In this document: positions 25,035 through 34,378 of the stretch, in pieces
Layout of the letters: the number at the start of each line of letters is the position of its first letter
How positions within the stretch are numbered: position 1 is the first letter of the stretch
Source of the DNA: Enterobacter asburiae
Lineage (GTDB): Bacteria; Pseudomonadota; Gammaproteobacteria; Enterobacterales; Enterobacteriaceae
NCBI RefSeq assembly: GCF_024599655.1
Contig: NZ_CP102247.1
Span: 3,658,001 to 3,722,000, forward strand
Length of the DNA stretch: 64,000 bases
Reading direction: 5' to 3'
Program-made: the position numbers and the translations under genes
The notes under the pieces: model-generated
What the model was told of the DNA's origin: nothing
The model's input: the letters and a program-made list of their open reading frames with translations, nothing else
Database searches by the model: none

Positions 25035-26714
25035 TCACAAAATCTGGCTGAGATGGAGCTGGCCCATCAGCAGCGGGTTATCGCTGTAGTCGACGGGAAT
25101 GGCCACCACGGCAGGGCCATCCACATCCATCGCCGCGCGCAGCGTGGGTTCCAGCGCCTCGGCGCTCTCCACGGCAAAGCCTTTTGCACCGAAGGCGTCG
25201 GCATAGACTTTGAAATCAACCGGGCCGAACTCGACGCCGGAAAGCCGCTGGTATTTTTTCTCTTCCTGAATGGCCACCATGTTGTAGGCGTTATCCACCC
25301 AGATGATGTGCAGCACGTTGGCGTTGAGGCGCACCGCGGTTTCCAGCTCCATGCTGGACTGCAGGAAGCCACCGTCACCGGAGACCGATACCACCTTGCG
25401 GCCCGGATTCACCAGCCACGCGCCAATCGCCCACGGCAGGGCAACGCCCATGGTCTGCTGACCGTTGGAGATCATCACCTGACGCGCGCGGAAGCTGTAG
25501 AGATAGCGGGCGATCCAGATGTGGAAGCTGCCCATGTCGACGGTGAGCGTCACGTCGTTATTTACAATGTCCTGCATGGCGCGCACGATGCGCAGCGGGT
25601 GCAGAGCAAACTGGTTAAGCGAGGCGCCGCGGCGATCGAGCAGATCCCGCTGATGCTGGCGATCGACCAGAATTTCGGAGGCCCGCTGGCTCAGCTCGAG
25701 CTTATGGTCGATGCGGTTAGCAAGCAGGTTCAGCGTTTCGGCGATATCCCCCACCAGCTCCAGATCCGGCACGTAGTTACGTTCTTCATAGGCAGGCAGC
25801 ACGTCAATGTGCACCAGCGTCGCGTCGCCGCTGTTCCACATGGACGGCTCGTACTCCACCGGGCTGTAGCCAACGCAGATAATCAGATCCGCCAGATGCA
25901 GCAGCCGGTCGCCCGCCTGGTTGTTAAAGAGGCCGACGCGTCCGGCGAAGCGGGTGAAGTGCTCCTGATTTACCGCCCCGGCGGCCTGATAGGTGCTGGT
26001 CACCGGAATACGGCTTTTCTCCAGCAGCTTGCGCAGCGCGGCGCTGTTCGCGGGCTGGCTGGCCATCAGGCCGAGTAAGATGACCGGGTTTTTGGCGTTT
26101 TCGATAAGCTTCGCCACGTCGTTAATCGCCGACTCCGGTGCCGGGCCCATCAGCGCCGGGCCGCTGGCGGGTAAAATCGCGCCCGTCGCGGGCTGGTCGA
26201 CAATATCCTGCGGCAGGCTGACGAACGCGCCCCCCGGTCTGCCGTGCTCGGCAGCGCGAAACGCGTTCGATACCACCTCGGCAATCGCGTCCGGTGAGCT
26301 GACCTCCACGGCGTATTTAGTGACAGGGCTGAACATGGCAACGGTGTCCATGCTCTGGTGCACCAGCTTGGCTTTATCCGCCCGCTTCACCGCCCCGCCC
26401 AGCGCGACTACCGGGTCGCCTTCGCTGTTGGCGGTAGCAATACCGGTGATCAGGTTAGAGCAGCCCGGCCCGGAGGTGACCAGCGCCACTCCGGCCTTGC
26501 CGGTTAGACGCCCTACCGCCGCCGCCATAAACGCGGCGTTGGCCTCGTGGCGCACCGGGATAATCTCGATGGAGGAGTCCAGCAGGGAGTCGAAAACCTT
26601 GTCAATTTTTGCGCCCGGGATCCCGAACACCTGCTTCACGCCCTGCGCTTCCAGCTGGCCGACAACCATATCGGCGCCGTGCGCCCACTGACGTGACTGT
26701 TTCTCACTGTTCAC
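25035..26714 (-). CDS. budB: Catabolic acetolactate synthase BudB
   Basis: A 559-residue thiamine-diphosphate enzyme. N-terminal pyrimidine-binding domain with the VRHEANAAFMAAA glutamate; C-terminal TPP motif GDGGFLQSSMELETAVRLNANVLHIIWVDN. It joins two pyruvates to alpha-acetolactate without FAD, at acid pH. The start is probably GTG at 26714, seven bases after AGGAG, giving (V)NSEKQSRQW and a length equal to Klebsiella BudB; the frame stays open to 26813 inside budA. Confidence 0.95.
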   Translation of the reverse strand: MNSEKQSRQWAHGADMVVGQLEAQGVKQVFGIPGAKIDKVFDSLLDSSIEIIPVRHEANAAFMAAAVGRLTGKAGVALVTSGPGCSNLITGIATANSEGDPVVALGGAVKRADKAKLVHQSMDTVAMFSPVTKYAVEVSSPDAIAEVVSNAFRAAEHGRPGGAFVSLPQDIVDQPATGAILPASGPALMGPAPESAINDVAKLIENAKNPVILLGLMASQPANSAALRKLLEKSRIPVTSTYQAAGAVNQEHFTRFAGRVGLFNNQAGDRLLHLADLIICVGYSPVEYEPSMWNSGDATLVHIDVLPAYEERNYVPDLELVGDIAETLNLLANRIDHKLELSQRASEILVDRQHQRDLLDRRGASLNQFALHPLRIVRAMQDIVNNDVTLTVDMGSFHIWIARYLYSFRARQVMISNGQQTMGVALPWAIGAWLVNPGRKVVSVSGDGGFLQSSMELETAVRLNANVLHIIWVDNAYNMVAIQEEKKYQRLSGVEFGPVDFKVYADAFGAKGFAVESAEALEPTLRAAMDVDGPAVVAIPVDYSDNPLLMGQLHLSQIL

Positions 26715-26727
26715 GGTAGTTCTCCTG

Positions 26728-27507
26728 TTAGTTTTCGACGGAACGGATCGCTGCATCAAGATTGCTGGGGTGAAGGTTGGCCTGTAAGAACGCGCTGTCG
26801 GCGGGCAGGTCAATCATCAGCTTGTGAATTTCACCGAAGGTGAGCACGCCGCTCTCCAGCTGGTAGTCGAGCAGATGGCCCCCGCCCTGGCGGTCGTCGG
26901 TGATGAAATGCTCGTGATAGCCCGCCACGTTGATGCCCTGCATGTGCTGCGGCGTGCGGAACCCGACCAGCACCCCTTCGCGCTGGTTAAAGCGGAACAC
27001 CGGCTGGTCGTCCAGCACGTCGGTCATCGCGCGGTACGGTGGCTTCTGACGCGGTACGGTGCGGGTGTGGGCGTGGCGGAAGTTGCCGTCAATGCGCAGC
27101 GCGCAGAACAGGTTGTCTGAGGGGATCTGCTGGTCGATTGCGTCGTGGATCTGCTGGCGGCTGACCGGCGCATCGAAGGTGATACGGTACTGCGGCTGGA
27201 ACCAGGTCATCACCGCGAACGGCGTTTTCTGCTCTGGCTTCGCGGCCCTGGCGCTGCCGTCGGCGCGCAGCTGGTACACCTGACTGCTGAAGGCAATCAT
27301 TTCACCGTCCAGCTCGTTGAAGGTCCCCAAACCAAAATCACCGTGTGCCAGCAGATCGGCGATGGTGGTCTCTCCTTCGTACACGCCGCTTAACAGGGCG
27401 CTCATTAGCGATGTCTGATAGATCACGCTGTCAGGATGCTGGGCGGAGAACCCGCGCAGGGTCTCGCACAGGCTGGCCTCACAGTCGCAGGCAGATGAAT
27501 GCATCAT
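26728..27507 (-). CDS. budA: Alpha-acetolactate decarboxylase BudA
   Basis: A 259-residue enzyme converting acetolactate to acetoin. The zinc-binding histidines lie in FRHAHTRTV and GYHEHFITDDRQGGGHLLD, and the sequence closely follows Enterobacter/Klebsiella BudA. The ATG at 27507 (or the adjacent 27504) follows GAGGA; an in-frame ATG at 27525 lies inside that ribosome site. First gene of budABC, divergent from budR. Confidence 0.95.
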   Translation of the reverse strand: MMHSSACDCEASLCETLRGFSAQHPDSVIYQTSLMSALLSGVYEGETTIADLLAHGDFGLGTFNELDGEMIAFSSQVYQLRADGSARAAKPEQKTPFAVMTWFQPQYRITFDAPVSRQQIHDAIDQQIPSDNLFCALRIDGNFRHAHTRTVPRQKPPYRAMTDVLDDQPVFRFNQREGVLVGFRTPQHMQGINVAGYHEHFITDDRQGGGHLLDYQLESGVLTFGEIHKLMIDLPADSAFLQANLHPSNLDAAIRSVEN

Positions 27508-27526
27508 CGTGCTCGTCCTCTTCAAC

Positions 27527-27549
27527 TTTATTTAGAAAGGTTAAATAAA
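27527..27549. promoter_or_regulatory. Inverted repeat TTTATTT-N9-AAATAAA between budA and budR
   Basis: A perfect seven-base inverted repeat lies 20-42 bases upstream of the budA start and about 64 bases before budR. LysR-type regulators bind such dyads between divergent genes, so it may be a BudR site; it could equally overlap a promoter element. Confidence 0.45.
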
Positions 27550-27612
27550 TGTTGACCCGATTCAGCAGAGAGTTCCAATATAGAAACTATGCTGGTTTGA
27601 GACGTTTTAGAT

Positions 27613-28494
27613 ATGGAACTTCGTTATCTGCGGTATTTTGTCGCGGTTGCACGCGAGCGACACTTCACCAGGGCGGCCGAAGCGCTGGGTATTTCACAGC
27701 CACCTCTGAGTCAGCAGATCAAACGGCTCGAAGAGGAAGTGGGCACGCCGCTGTTCAGACGCCTGACGCGGGGCGTGGAGCTGACCGAGGCGGGAGAAGC
27801 CTTCTATGAGGACGCCTGCAAGATCCTTGCGCTGAGCGATGCCGCGCTGGAAAAGGCCCGCGGTATCGCACGCGGGCTGAACGGCAACCTGTCGATTGGC
27901 ATCACCAGCTCCGACGCTTTTCATCCCAAAATTTTCGCGCTGATTCGCCAGTTTCAGGTGCAGAACATGGCGGTGCAGGTTCACCAGGTGGAAGCCAATA
28001 TGTCGTCGCTGACGACGATGCTGGCGGAGGGTGAGCTGGATATTGCCTTCGTGCGCCTGCCGTGCGAGAGCAGCAAGGCGTTCGAGTTAAAAGTCCTCGA
28101 CCGGGAGCCGATGGTGGTAGCGTTGCATCGCGACCATCCGCTGGCGGCGTGCGATTCGCTGGCGCTTGAGCAGCTTCGGGATACGCCGGTGGTGCTGTTC
28201 CCGCAGGAGGTCGCGCCGGGGTTGTACGATCGGGTTCACGGCTGCTGCGAGCGGGCCGGTATTAACGTGCAGCGCGCGCTGCAGTCGTCGCAGCTTTCGT
28301 CGTCCCTGAGCATGGTTTCCGCGGGCGGCGGGTTCGCGCTGGTGCCAAAATCCATGGCGGCTATTTCACCGCCGAATGTGACCTATCATACGCTGAGCTC
28401 ACCGGAGCTTTATACCGATATCGCGCTGTGCTGGCGGCGTTTTGAACGCTCGCGGACGGTGAAGCGGTTTTTGACGATGATGAGTGAAGGGTGA
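27613..28494 (+). CDS. budR: LysR-family activator of the butanediol operon, BudR
   Basis: A 293-residue LysR-type regulator. N-terminal winged helix-turn-helix at about residues 1-60 (LRYFVAVARERHFTRAAEALGISQPPLSQQIKRLEEEVG), then an effector domain. Divergently placed next to budABC, as in Klebsiella and Enterobacter, where the homologue activates bud genes in response to acetate and low pH. A REP half follows. Confidence 0.9.
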   Translation: MELRYLRYFVAVARERHFTRAAEALGISQPPLSQQIKRLEEEVGTPLFRRLTRGVELTEAGEAFYEDACKILALSDAALEKARGIARGLNGNLSIGITSSDAFHPKIFALIRQFQVQNMAVQVHQVEANMSSLTTMLAEGELDIAFVRLPCESSKAFELKVLDREPMVVALHRDHPLAACDSLALEQLRDTPVVLFPQEVAPGLYDRVHGCCERAGINVQRALQSSQLSSSLSMVSAGGGFALVPKSMAAISPPNVTYHTLSSPELYTDIALCWRRFERSRTVKRFLTMMSEG

Positions 28495-28514
28495 CGGTGC
28501 AGCACTGCTGGTTT

Positions 28515-28546
28515 GTAGGTCGGGTAAGGCGTAGCCGCCACCCGGC
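28515..28546. repeat. Single REP element after budR
   Basis: One half only (GTAGGTCGGGTAAGGCGTAGC... ending CCACCCGGC), without a facing partner. The remaining bases to 28691 show nothing further. Confidence 0.8.
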
Positions 28547-28691
28547 AAGTCAGCCTTTGTTGTCAAATCACGGGCTCCTGGAACGGTAAAGGTCTTACTG
28601 ATGCACGCTTCGGTACTACGTTTTCCTGGTAATTGTCTGCCGCAAACCATCTGATACTCTGGCAGGACTCAAAGGATGACAAGGAAGAGGA

Positions 28692-29282
28692 ATGCTGAAC
28701 CCCGGATTCGTTACCCGCAAAGCGCTTGCTCAGTGGCAGGATGTTCCCGCTTTTCTCCCCCAGTTCCAGTTCCATGAAAAACACCGAGCGGTCATTCATA
28801 CCGCGCATCCTGAAAATATTCTGCCGTTGATTGCAAACTTTGACGTCCGGCAAGATGCCGTGATTCGTCGACTGATGGCTTTACGGCAATTACCGCAAAA
28901 ATTACTACCTAATCAGCAGGCTGACTCAATCAGCAACTTTGGCCTGCACAGTTTTACCCTGTTGAAAAACTCTGCATCTGAGCTCTGCTATGGCTTAAAA
29001 GGACAATTCTGGCGGACTAATTTCGGTCTGGAAAACGCACCGGACACCATGGCTTTTCAGTCGCCAGCCGCGCCGGGTAGCGCGACGTTGCTGCTGCGCT
29101 ACCAGGTAACGGAACTGGCCCCAGGTCAACATGAACTCTGTACGGAAACCTTCGTCTATTGTCCGGACAAACGTACTCAACTCAAAATGGCAGCCTACTG
29201 GCTGGCAATACGGGCCGGGAGCGGCTGGATCCGTAAAAGGACGCTGAAAGCGGTTAAGTCGAATATTGAAGGGCTGGAATGA
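28692..29282 (+). CDS. Hypothetical protein, possible SRPBCC-like fold
   Basis: A 196-residue protein that I do not recognise. It has no signal peptide or membrane segment. The middle (NFGLHSFTLLKNSASELCYGLKGQFWR) and the end (KMAAYWLAIRAGSGWIRKRTLKAVK) resemble SRPBCC/polyketide-cyclase-type lipid-binding proteins, a weak resemblance made by eye. AAGAGGAA precedes the ATG. Sixteen bases separate it from the next gene, so the two may be cotranscribed. Base composition is AT-richer than the bud genes. Confidence 0.6.
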   Translation: MLNPGFVTRKALAQWQDVPAFLPQFQFHEKHRAVIHTAHPENILPLIANFDVRQDAVIRRLMALRQLPQKLLPNQQADSISNFGLHSFTLLKNSASELCYGLKGQFWRTNFGLENAPDTMAFQSPAAPGSATLLLRYQVTELAPGQHELCTETFVYCPDKRTQLKMAAYWLAIRAGSGWIRKRTLKAVKSNIEGLE

Positions 29283-29297
29283 GCGAGGAGCGAAGCT

Positions 29298-29774
29298 ATG
29301 CTGCATAGAAAACCCTATCAGGTTTCAGAGAAATATGAATGCTATAAGAATAACTATCTGGTGAGTACAGACAGAGAAAAGCTTGATGTACAGGCTATTC
29401 ATCAATATCTGACGAGGTCAACCTGGGCAAAAGGCATTCACCTGGACATTGTTTCTGCCTCAATAGAAAACAGTCTTAACTTTGGCCTTTATCATAATGA
29501 ACACCAGATTGGTTTCGCGCGTCTGATAACAGATTATGCGACCTTCGCCTACCTTTGCGATGTCTATATCCTTGAAGAACATCAGGGAAAAGGGCTTGGA
29601 AGATGGGTTATGGAATGCATACATCATCACCCTGTGTTTGAGCAGCTTCGCAGGATCATGTTATTTACCACGACTGCACCCTGGCTCTATGAAAAATTTG
29701 GCTACGAGCCCGTAAACAGAAAAAACTATGCATGGACGATTACGCGGCCTGATATCTATTTGAATGAAAAATAG
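29298..29774 (+). CDS. GNAT-family acetyltransferase
   Basis: A 158-residue acetyltransferase. The acetyl-CoA loop is EEHQGKGLGRWVMEC (about residues 93-107), preceded by the strand LCDVYILEE; the C-terminal YEKFGYEPVNRKN is typical of small GNATs. The substrate is unknown. GGAGCG precedes the ATG. Low GC compared with the surrounding genes suggests acquisition with the gene before it. Confidence 0.8.
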   Translation: MLHRKPYQVSEKYECYKNNYLVSTDREKLDVQAIHQYLTRSTWAKGIHLDIVSASIENSLNFGLYHNEHQIGFARLITDYATFAYLCDVYILEEHQGKGLGRWVMECIHHHPVFEQLRRIMLFTTTAPWLYEKFGYEPVNRKNYAWTITRPDIYLNEK

Positions 29775-29927
29775 CCTGGCTGATAATCCCTGTTCAGCTC
29801 CCCGTTGACTTATTGACTCTGTGTTTTCATCATCCGTTTCCGGGACAACGCGAACCCGTTCGGTCTGTGAAGATCGAACGTACGCTAACGACAGCAGCGC
29901 TAACCTTAAAGAGCGGGACTATTTGCT

Positions 29928-30785
29928 ATGAATCCAAGGGAAAATATTGTCAGTACATTCAGCGAGTTGTCTGCAGAATTACAGCGTGCTGCCGAGTTCT
30001 CGCTACAGAATACCAATCAACTGGTTGTGCTATCAATGCGTGCCTTCGCCAGTGAAGCCGGTGTAAAACCCGCCACGTTGCTGCGGTTGGCGCAGCGATT
30101 GGGCTACAACGGCTGGGGTGAACTCAAGGACGCTTTCATTGATGAACTCGGGCTGCGCAATGATACATATGTCTCCAAAGCTGAGAAGCTTATCGCCAAA
30201 GGCACTCAGCCGCAGCTGTATGAAGAGGTATTTCAGGCACATCAGAGAAATTTGGCTTTTACACAGCATGAAAACCATCAGGCCATGGAGCAGGCTGTAT
30301 CGCTGTTGGACGCGGCCGAGAATGTCTATATTTGCGGCTTCCGGGCCAGTTTCCCTATCGCCTGGTCGCTGTTTTATGTCTATCGACTGTTCAATCGGCA
30401 AGTCTCGCTCATTGATGGGCTGGCGAGCAATATCGAGGTGTTCACCCGCGAATTAACTGCACACGATTGTCTGTTACTCACCAGCTTTGCGCCCTATTCA
30501 CGTGAGTCGCTCGATGTCCTGCGCGCGGCTCAGCAGGCGGGCGTGACAATCGTCGCCATCACGGATTCTCCCGTCTCGCCATTAGCACAGGCCGCCGACT
30601 GCACGCTACTTTTCTCTATCGACAGCCCGTCGTTTTTCCCTTCCGTGGTGTCTGGCATGGGGCTCGCCGAGTGTTTACTGGCGATGCTGGTCGCGCGCCA
30701 TGGTCGGGACGCAGTGAATAAAATCGAAAATGCTGAACGCTATCTTAATGACTCTGGCGCCTATGTGGTGCCCGGAAAATCCTGA
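29928..30785 (+). CDS. MurR/RpiR-family transcriptional regulator with SIS domain
   Basis: A 285-residue regulator. N-terminal RpiR helix-turn-helix at about residues 1-75 (FASEAGVKPATLLRLAQRLGYNGWGELK) and a SIS sugar-isomerase-type sensor at about 110-255 (ENVYICGFRASFPIAWSLFYVYRLF; TSFAPYSRESLDVLRAAQQAGVTIVAITD). SIS domains usually sense phosphosugars, but some RpiR proteins next to amino-compound genes respond to other ligands. It heads a gene cluster on the same strand (30914-36138) and probably controls it. Direct repeats follow immediately. Confidence 0.88.
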   Translation: MNPRENIVSTFSELSAELQRAAEFSLQNTNQLVVLSMRAFASEAGVKPATLLRLAQRLGYNGWGELKDAFIDELGLRNDTYVSKAEKLIAKGTQPQLYEEVFQAHQRNLAFTQHENHQAMEQAVSLLDAAENVYICGFRASFPIAWSLFYVYRLFNRQVSLIDGLASNIEVFTRELTAHDCLLLTSFAPYSRESLDVLRAAQQAGVTIVAITDSPVSPLAQAADCTLLFSIDSPSFFPSVVSGMGLAECLLAMLVARHGRDAVNKIENAERYLNDSGAYVVPGKS

Positions 30786-30791
30786 AAAATG

Positions 30792-30835
30792 ATTCATATG
30801 CATCAGGCATAAGAAAAAAGAATGCATTTGCATCA
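30792..30835. promoter_or_regulatory. Two 14-bp direct repeats 30 bp apart, candidate regulator sites
   Basis: ATTCATATGCATCA (30792-30805) and ATGCATTTGCATCA (30822-30835) agree at 12 of 14 positions and begin exactly 30 bases apart, close to three helix turns. They lie between the RpiR-type regulator and the aminotransferase gene, where an operator for the cluster is expected. Confidence 0.5.
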
Positions 30836-30913
30836 AAGATGAAATTGACGTGATACAAATGGATCCTGCAAGATGCGCTTCATTAGCACAGCGTATTCAG
30901 GAGCAGGACCAGC

Positions 30914-32242
30914 ATGAGCCATATTATTCACCGCAGTCTACGCAACACGCCCGCCGTGGCGGTACGCGCCCAGGGGGCGTACATTTTCGATGCACAGGGA
31001 AAACAGTATCTGGATGCCTGCGGTGGCGCCGCCGTGTCCTGTTTAGGTCACGCACATCCTGACGTGCTGGCTGCGATGCATCGCCAGATCGATCAACTGG
31101 CCTATGCCCATACCAGTTTTTTTACCAGTGACACCGTTGAACAGCTTGCTGAACAGTTGACGCGTACGGCGCCAGGCAATCTTAACTATGCTTATTTCGT
31201 TTCGGGCGGTTCGGAAGCGGTCGAAACCGCGCTCAAGCTGGCGCGTCAGTATTTTGTTGAGATCGGCCAGCCGTCGCGCACCAAATTTATCGCCCGTAAA
31301 CAGAGCTATCATGGCAATACCCTTGGGGCGCTCGCGGTGGGAGGCAACGAATGGCGCCGCCGCCAGTTTGCTCCCTTGTTGATCGACGTGATCCGCGTTT
31401 CGGCCTGCAATGAGTATCGCGACCGCCGCGCAGACGAAACCCAGCAGCAATACACCACGCGTCTGCTCAACGAGTTGGAGCAGGCCATTATTGAGGCCGG
31501 TCCCGACACCATTATTGGTTTCTGTGCAGAAACCGTGGTGGGGGCCACCACTGGCGCCACCCCGCCTACCCCGGGCTATCTTAAAGGTGTACGTAACCTG
31601 TGTGATAAATACGGCATCCTCTATATCGCGGATGAAGTCATGTGTGGCATGGGACGCACCGGCACATTGCATGCGTTTGAACAGGATGATGTGGTGCCGG
31701 ATTTGGTGACCATCGCGAAGGGGCTGGGAGGCGGCTATCAGCCGATTGGCGCAGTATTAGCGAGCGAAAAGATTGTCTCAGCCCTGCAGGCCGGTAGCGG
31801 TCTGTTCCAGCACGGGCACACCTACATTTGTCACGCGACCGCCGCTTCCGCAGCCCTGGCAGTGCAGCAGGTGATTGCGCGCGATAATTTGCTGCAGGCG
31901 GTTAAGCAACAGGGGGCTTACCTGCACAACGCATTGCGTGAGGTACTGGGGGAATTACCGCACGTCGGTGATACGCGTGGACGCGGCTTGTTTGCCGGCG
32001 TTGAGCTGGTACGCGATAAAGCCAGCAAAACCCCCTTCGATCCTGCCCTGAAGCTGCATGCAGCAATCAAAGCAAACTGTATGTCACGTGGGCTGATGGT
32101 CTATCCAATGGGTGGAACAATTGACGGGCAATATGGCGACCATATCCTGATCGCGCCACCGTTTATTGTCACGCCTGACCAGCTCGACTTTGTGGTGGAT
32201 ACGCTGAACACCGTGATTCGCGAAGAGACGAGCAGATTATGA
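30914..32242 (+). CDS. Class III PLP-dependent aminotransferase
   Basis: A 442-residue class III (omega) aminotransferase. The PLP phosphate-binding SGGSEAVETALKLARQY lies near residue 97, the cofactor-binding aspartate in LYIADEVMCGMGRTG near 240, and the Schiff-base lysine in TIAKGLGGGYQPIGA near 270. Such enzymes move terminal or beta/gamma amino groups onto pyruvate or 2-oxoglutarate. The substrate is unknown; neighbours point to an imported amine or amino acid. The next gene overlaps its stop by four bases. Confidence 0.9.
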   Translation: MSHIIHRSLRNTPAVAVRAQGAYIFDAQGKQYLDACGGAAVSCLGHAHPDVLAAMHRQIDQLAYAHTSFFTSDTVEQLAEQLTRTAPGNLNYAYFVSGGSEAVETALKLARQYFVEIGQPSRTKFIARKQSYHGNTLGALAVGGNEWRRRQFAPLLIDVIRVSACNEYRDRRADETQQQYTTRLLNELEQAIIEAGPDTIIGFCAETVVGATTGATPPTPGYLKGVRNLCDKYGILYIADEVMCGMGRTGTLHAFEQDDVVPDLVTIAKGLGGGYQPIGAVLASEKIVSALQAGSGLFQHGHTYICHATAASAALAVQQVIARDNLLQAVKQQGAYLHNALREVLGELPHVGDTRGRGLFAGVELVRDKASKTPFDPALKLHAAIKANCMSRGLMVYPMGGTIDGQYGDHILIAPPFIVTPDQLDFVVDTLNTVIREETSRL

Positions 32243-32793
32243 TCAATCGTTTACCGCCGCTGGCGGAGCATGAGTGGGACGACCAACAGCGTACTTTGGC
32301 CGAAGAGATAATCAACGGGCCCCGCGGTGCGTTGCTGCCCCCTTTCGAGCCGCTGCTGCGCAGCCCAGAGCTGATGGCCCATGCACAACGCATGGGAGAA
32401 TACCTGCGTTATCGCAGCGCGCTGGGACAGCGCCTGTCGGAACTGGCGATTTTGATGACCGCGCGGCACTGGTCGCAGCCTGTAGAGTGGGCGATTCATG
32501 CACCGATAGCGCGCGAAAAGGGTATTTCTGCTGCGGCGGTGCAGGCGATTAATGAAAAACGTCTTCCAGAGGATCTGCAGCCGGATGAATGGGTGGTTTA
32601 TCACTTTTGTAAGGAGTTACATGAACAGCAGAAGGTCAGCGATACCACCTGGCAGCATGCTATCGCGCTGTGGGGCGAGAAAGGCGTGGTGGATCTGATC
32701 GGAATCAATGGTTATTACAGTTTTCTCTCAATGATTATGAACGGCGCACAGACGCCGGTACCCGACACCTGGGATGAGATTATTCCCGCATAA
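32239..32793 (+). CDS. Carboxymuconolactone-decarboxylase/AhpD-like protein
   Basis: A 184-residue all-helical protein similar to the carboxymuconolactone decarboxylase family (LGQRLSELAILMTARHWSQPVEWAIHAPIAREKGIS, residues about 63-98). The AhpD-type CxxC pair is absent; instead a Trp-x-x-His-like pattern is seen, as in family members with unclear reactions. It overlaps the aminotransferase stop (ATGA), so both are coupled and probably act on the same substrate. Confidence 0.8.
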   Translation: MINRLPPLAEHEWDDQQRTLAEEIINGPRGALLPPFEPLLRSPELMAHAQRMGEYLRYRSALGQRLSELAILMTARHWSQPVEWAIHAPIAREKGISAAAVQAINEKRLPEDLQPDEWVVYHFCKELHEQQKVSDTTWQHAIALWGEKGVVDLIGINGYYSFLSMIMNGAQTPVPDTWDEIIPA

Positions 32794-32918
32794 GTTTTCG
32801 CTTTAAATTTGGCGCATGAAAGTGCGCCCTGCATATCAACGTTTTATTTTCCCACCCCGCCGATGCATTTCGCCGGGTGACATTCATGCACGCTACTTCA
32901 CTGACGCCGAGGGTTATT

Positions 32919-33671
32919 ATGTCCGGATTATTGACTAAATTAAAAGTTACGTTAGCGCTGGTCGCTTGCTCCGCCAGTTTTGTGGCACAAGCGCAGGATA
33001 AATTAACGGTTGGCGTAGATACCGCATTTGTCCCCTTTGAATTTAAACAAGGCGATAAATACGTCGGCTTTGATATTGATTTGTGGGATGCCATCGCTAA
33101 AAAAATGAATGTCAGCTACGAATTACGCCCGATGGACTTCGGCGGGCTAATTCCGGGGTTGCAATCACGGAATCTGGATGTCGCCATGGCGGGCATTACG
33201 ATAACCGACGCGCGTAAACAGGTCGTCGATTTCAGCGACGGTTATTATGATGCTGATTTATTAATGGCGGTTAAAAGCAGCGACAATACCATTACTAAAT
33301 TCAGCGATTTAGCAGGAAAGAAAGTGGGATTAAAGCAGGGAACGGCGGCGGCCAGCTTTATGAAAAGCAAATATAAAGCGAATTATGTCGAATTCCCGAA
33401 TATTGATAACGCCTATCTTGATTTGCAGGCAGGTAACCTTGACGCCGTGGTGCATGATTCCCCCAACGTGCTCTATTACGTAAAAACGGCAGGTGATGGA
33501 AAAGTGAAATCAACCGGTGAAACTGACAGCATTCTGCCGCAGCACTACGGCTTTGCGATGCAGAAAAACAGCAGTCTGACGCCGAAGATCAACGCAGCGC
33601 TGCAGGCGTTACGTACAGACGGAACTTACAGCAAGATTTACGTGAAGTGGTTTGCTAAACAGCCAAAATAA
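32919..33671 (+). CDS. Amino-acid ABC transporter periplasmic binding protein, GlnH-like
   Basis: A 250-residue family-3 binding protein. A signal peptide of about 25 residues ends in AQAQ; mature sequence DKLTVGVDTAFVPFEF and YVGFDIDLWDAIAKKM are hallmarks of polar amino-acid binders. The ATG at 32919 follows GAGGG; the frame opens at 32877 but the extra residues break the signal peptide. It resembles E. coli GlnH (248 aa), which is encoded elsewhere, so it is a paralogue with an undefined ligand. Confidence 0.9.
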   Translation: MSGLLTKLKVTLALVACSASFVAQAQDKLTVGVDTAFVPFEFKQGDKYVGFDIDLWDAIAKKMNVSYELRPMDFGGLIPGLQSRNLDVAMAGITITDARKQVVDFSDGYYDADLLMAVKSSDNTITKFSDLAGKKVGLKQGTAAASFMKSKYKANYVEFPNIDNAYLDLQAGNLDAVVHDSPNVLYYVKTAGDGKVKSTGETDSILPQHYGFAMQKNSSLTPKINAALQALRTDGTYSKIYVKWFAKQPK

Positions 33672-33718
33672 TCCCGCAGGTCGGAGCGATCCGACCTCGT
33701 TGCATCTTAACGGGTAAC

Positions 33719-34378
33719 ATGATGAATTTCGACAGTAAATATATTTGGGAGTCCCTGCCGCTGTTGTTGCAAGGACTACAGCTGACGCTGGTTATTTCAC
33801 TATCAGGTTTATTGGGTGGTTTTGTTATTGGCCTGCTGGCGGGAACCTGCCGGGCGCTTGGAGGGAAAATATCAAAGACAGTCTCGTTAGTCTTTGTCGA
33901 GTTAATCCGCGGAACGCCTATTATGGTGCAAGTGATGTTTATTTACTTCGCACTCCCCATGGTGCTACCGATTCATATCGACCCGGTAACCGCGGCCATT
34001 ACGACCATTGTGATTAACTCGGGTGCCTATATTGCAGAAATCACCCGAGGGGCGATCCTCTCAATTAATAAAGGATTTAGAGAGGCCAGCCTGGCAATGG
34101 GATTATCCCAACGCAGCACGCTATGGCATGTCATTATGCCGCTGGCATTGCGCCGTATGATCCCGGCGTTAGGTAATCAGTGGATTATCAGTATTAAAGA
34201 CACCTCGCTGTTTATTGTGATTGGTGTAGCGGAATTGACTCGTCAGGGGCAAGAAATTATTGCCGGTAATTTTCGCGCGCTGGAAGTCTGGACCGCCGTG
34301 GCAATGATCTACCTGCTGGTGACGCTGTGCCTGAGTTTCCTGCTGAAGCAACTGGAGAAAAGGATCCATATTTTATGA
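33719..34378 (+). CDS. Amino-acid ABC transporter permease, GlnP-like
   Basis: A 219-residue HisM/GlnP-family permease with about five membrane segments. The N-terminal LQGLQLTLVISLSGLLGG and the EAA loop FREASLAMGLSQRSTLWHVIMPLALRR are typical. Its stop overlaps the ATPase start by four bases. Forms a homodimeric channel in this family. Confidence 0.9.
   Translation: MMNFDSKYIWESLPLLLQGLQLTLVISLSGLLGGFVIGLLAGTCRALGGKISKTVSLVFVELIRGTPIMVQVMFIYFALPMVLPIHIDPVTAAITTIVINSGAYIAEITRGAILSINKGFREASLAMGLSQRSTLWHVIMPLALRRMIPALGNQWIISIKDTSLFIVIGVAELTRQGQEIIAGNFRALEVWTAVAMIYLLVTLCLSFLLKQLEKRIHIL

Noticed and set aside
24897..26078. Long plus-strand open frame (393 codons) opposite budB
   Set aside because: It mirrors budB in a GC-rich gene, has no family pattern or ribosome site, and budB is certain.
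29813..30055. 80-codon open frame overlapping the RpiR-type regulator start
   Set aside because: It overlaps a clear gene in another frame and has no ribosome site or similarity.
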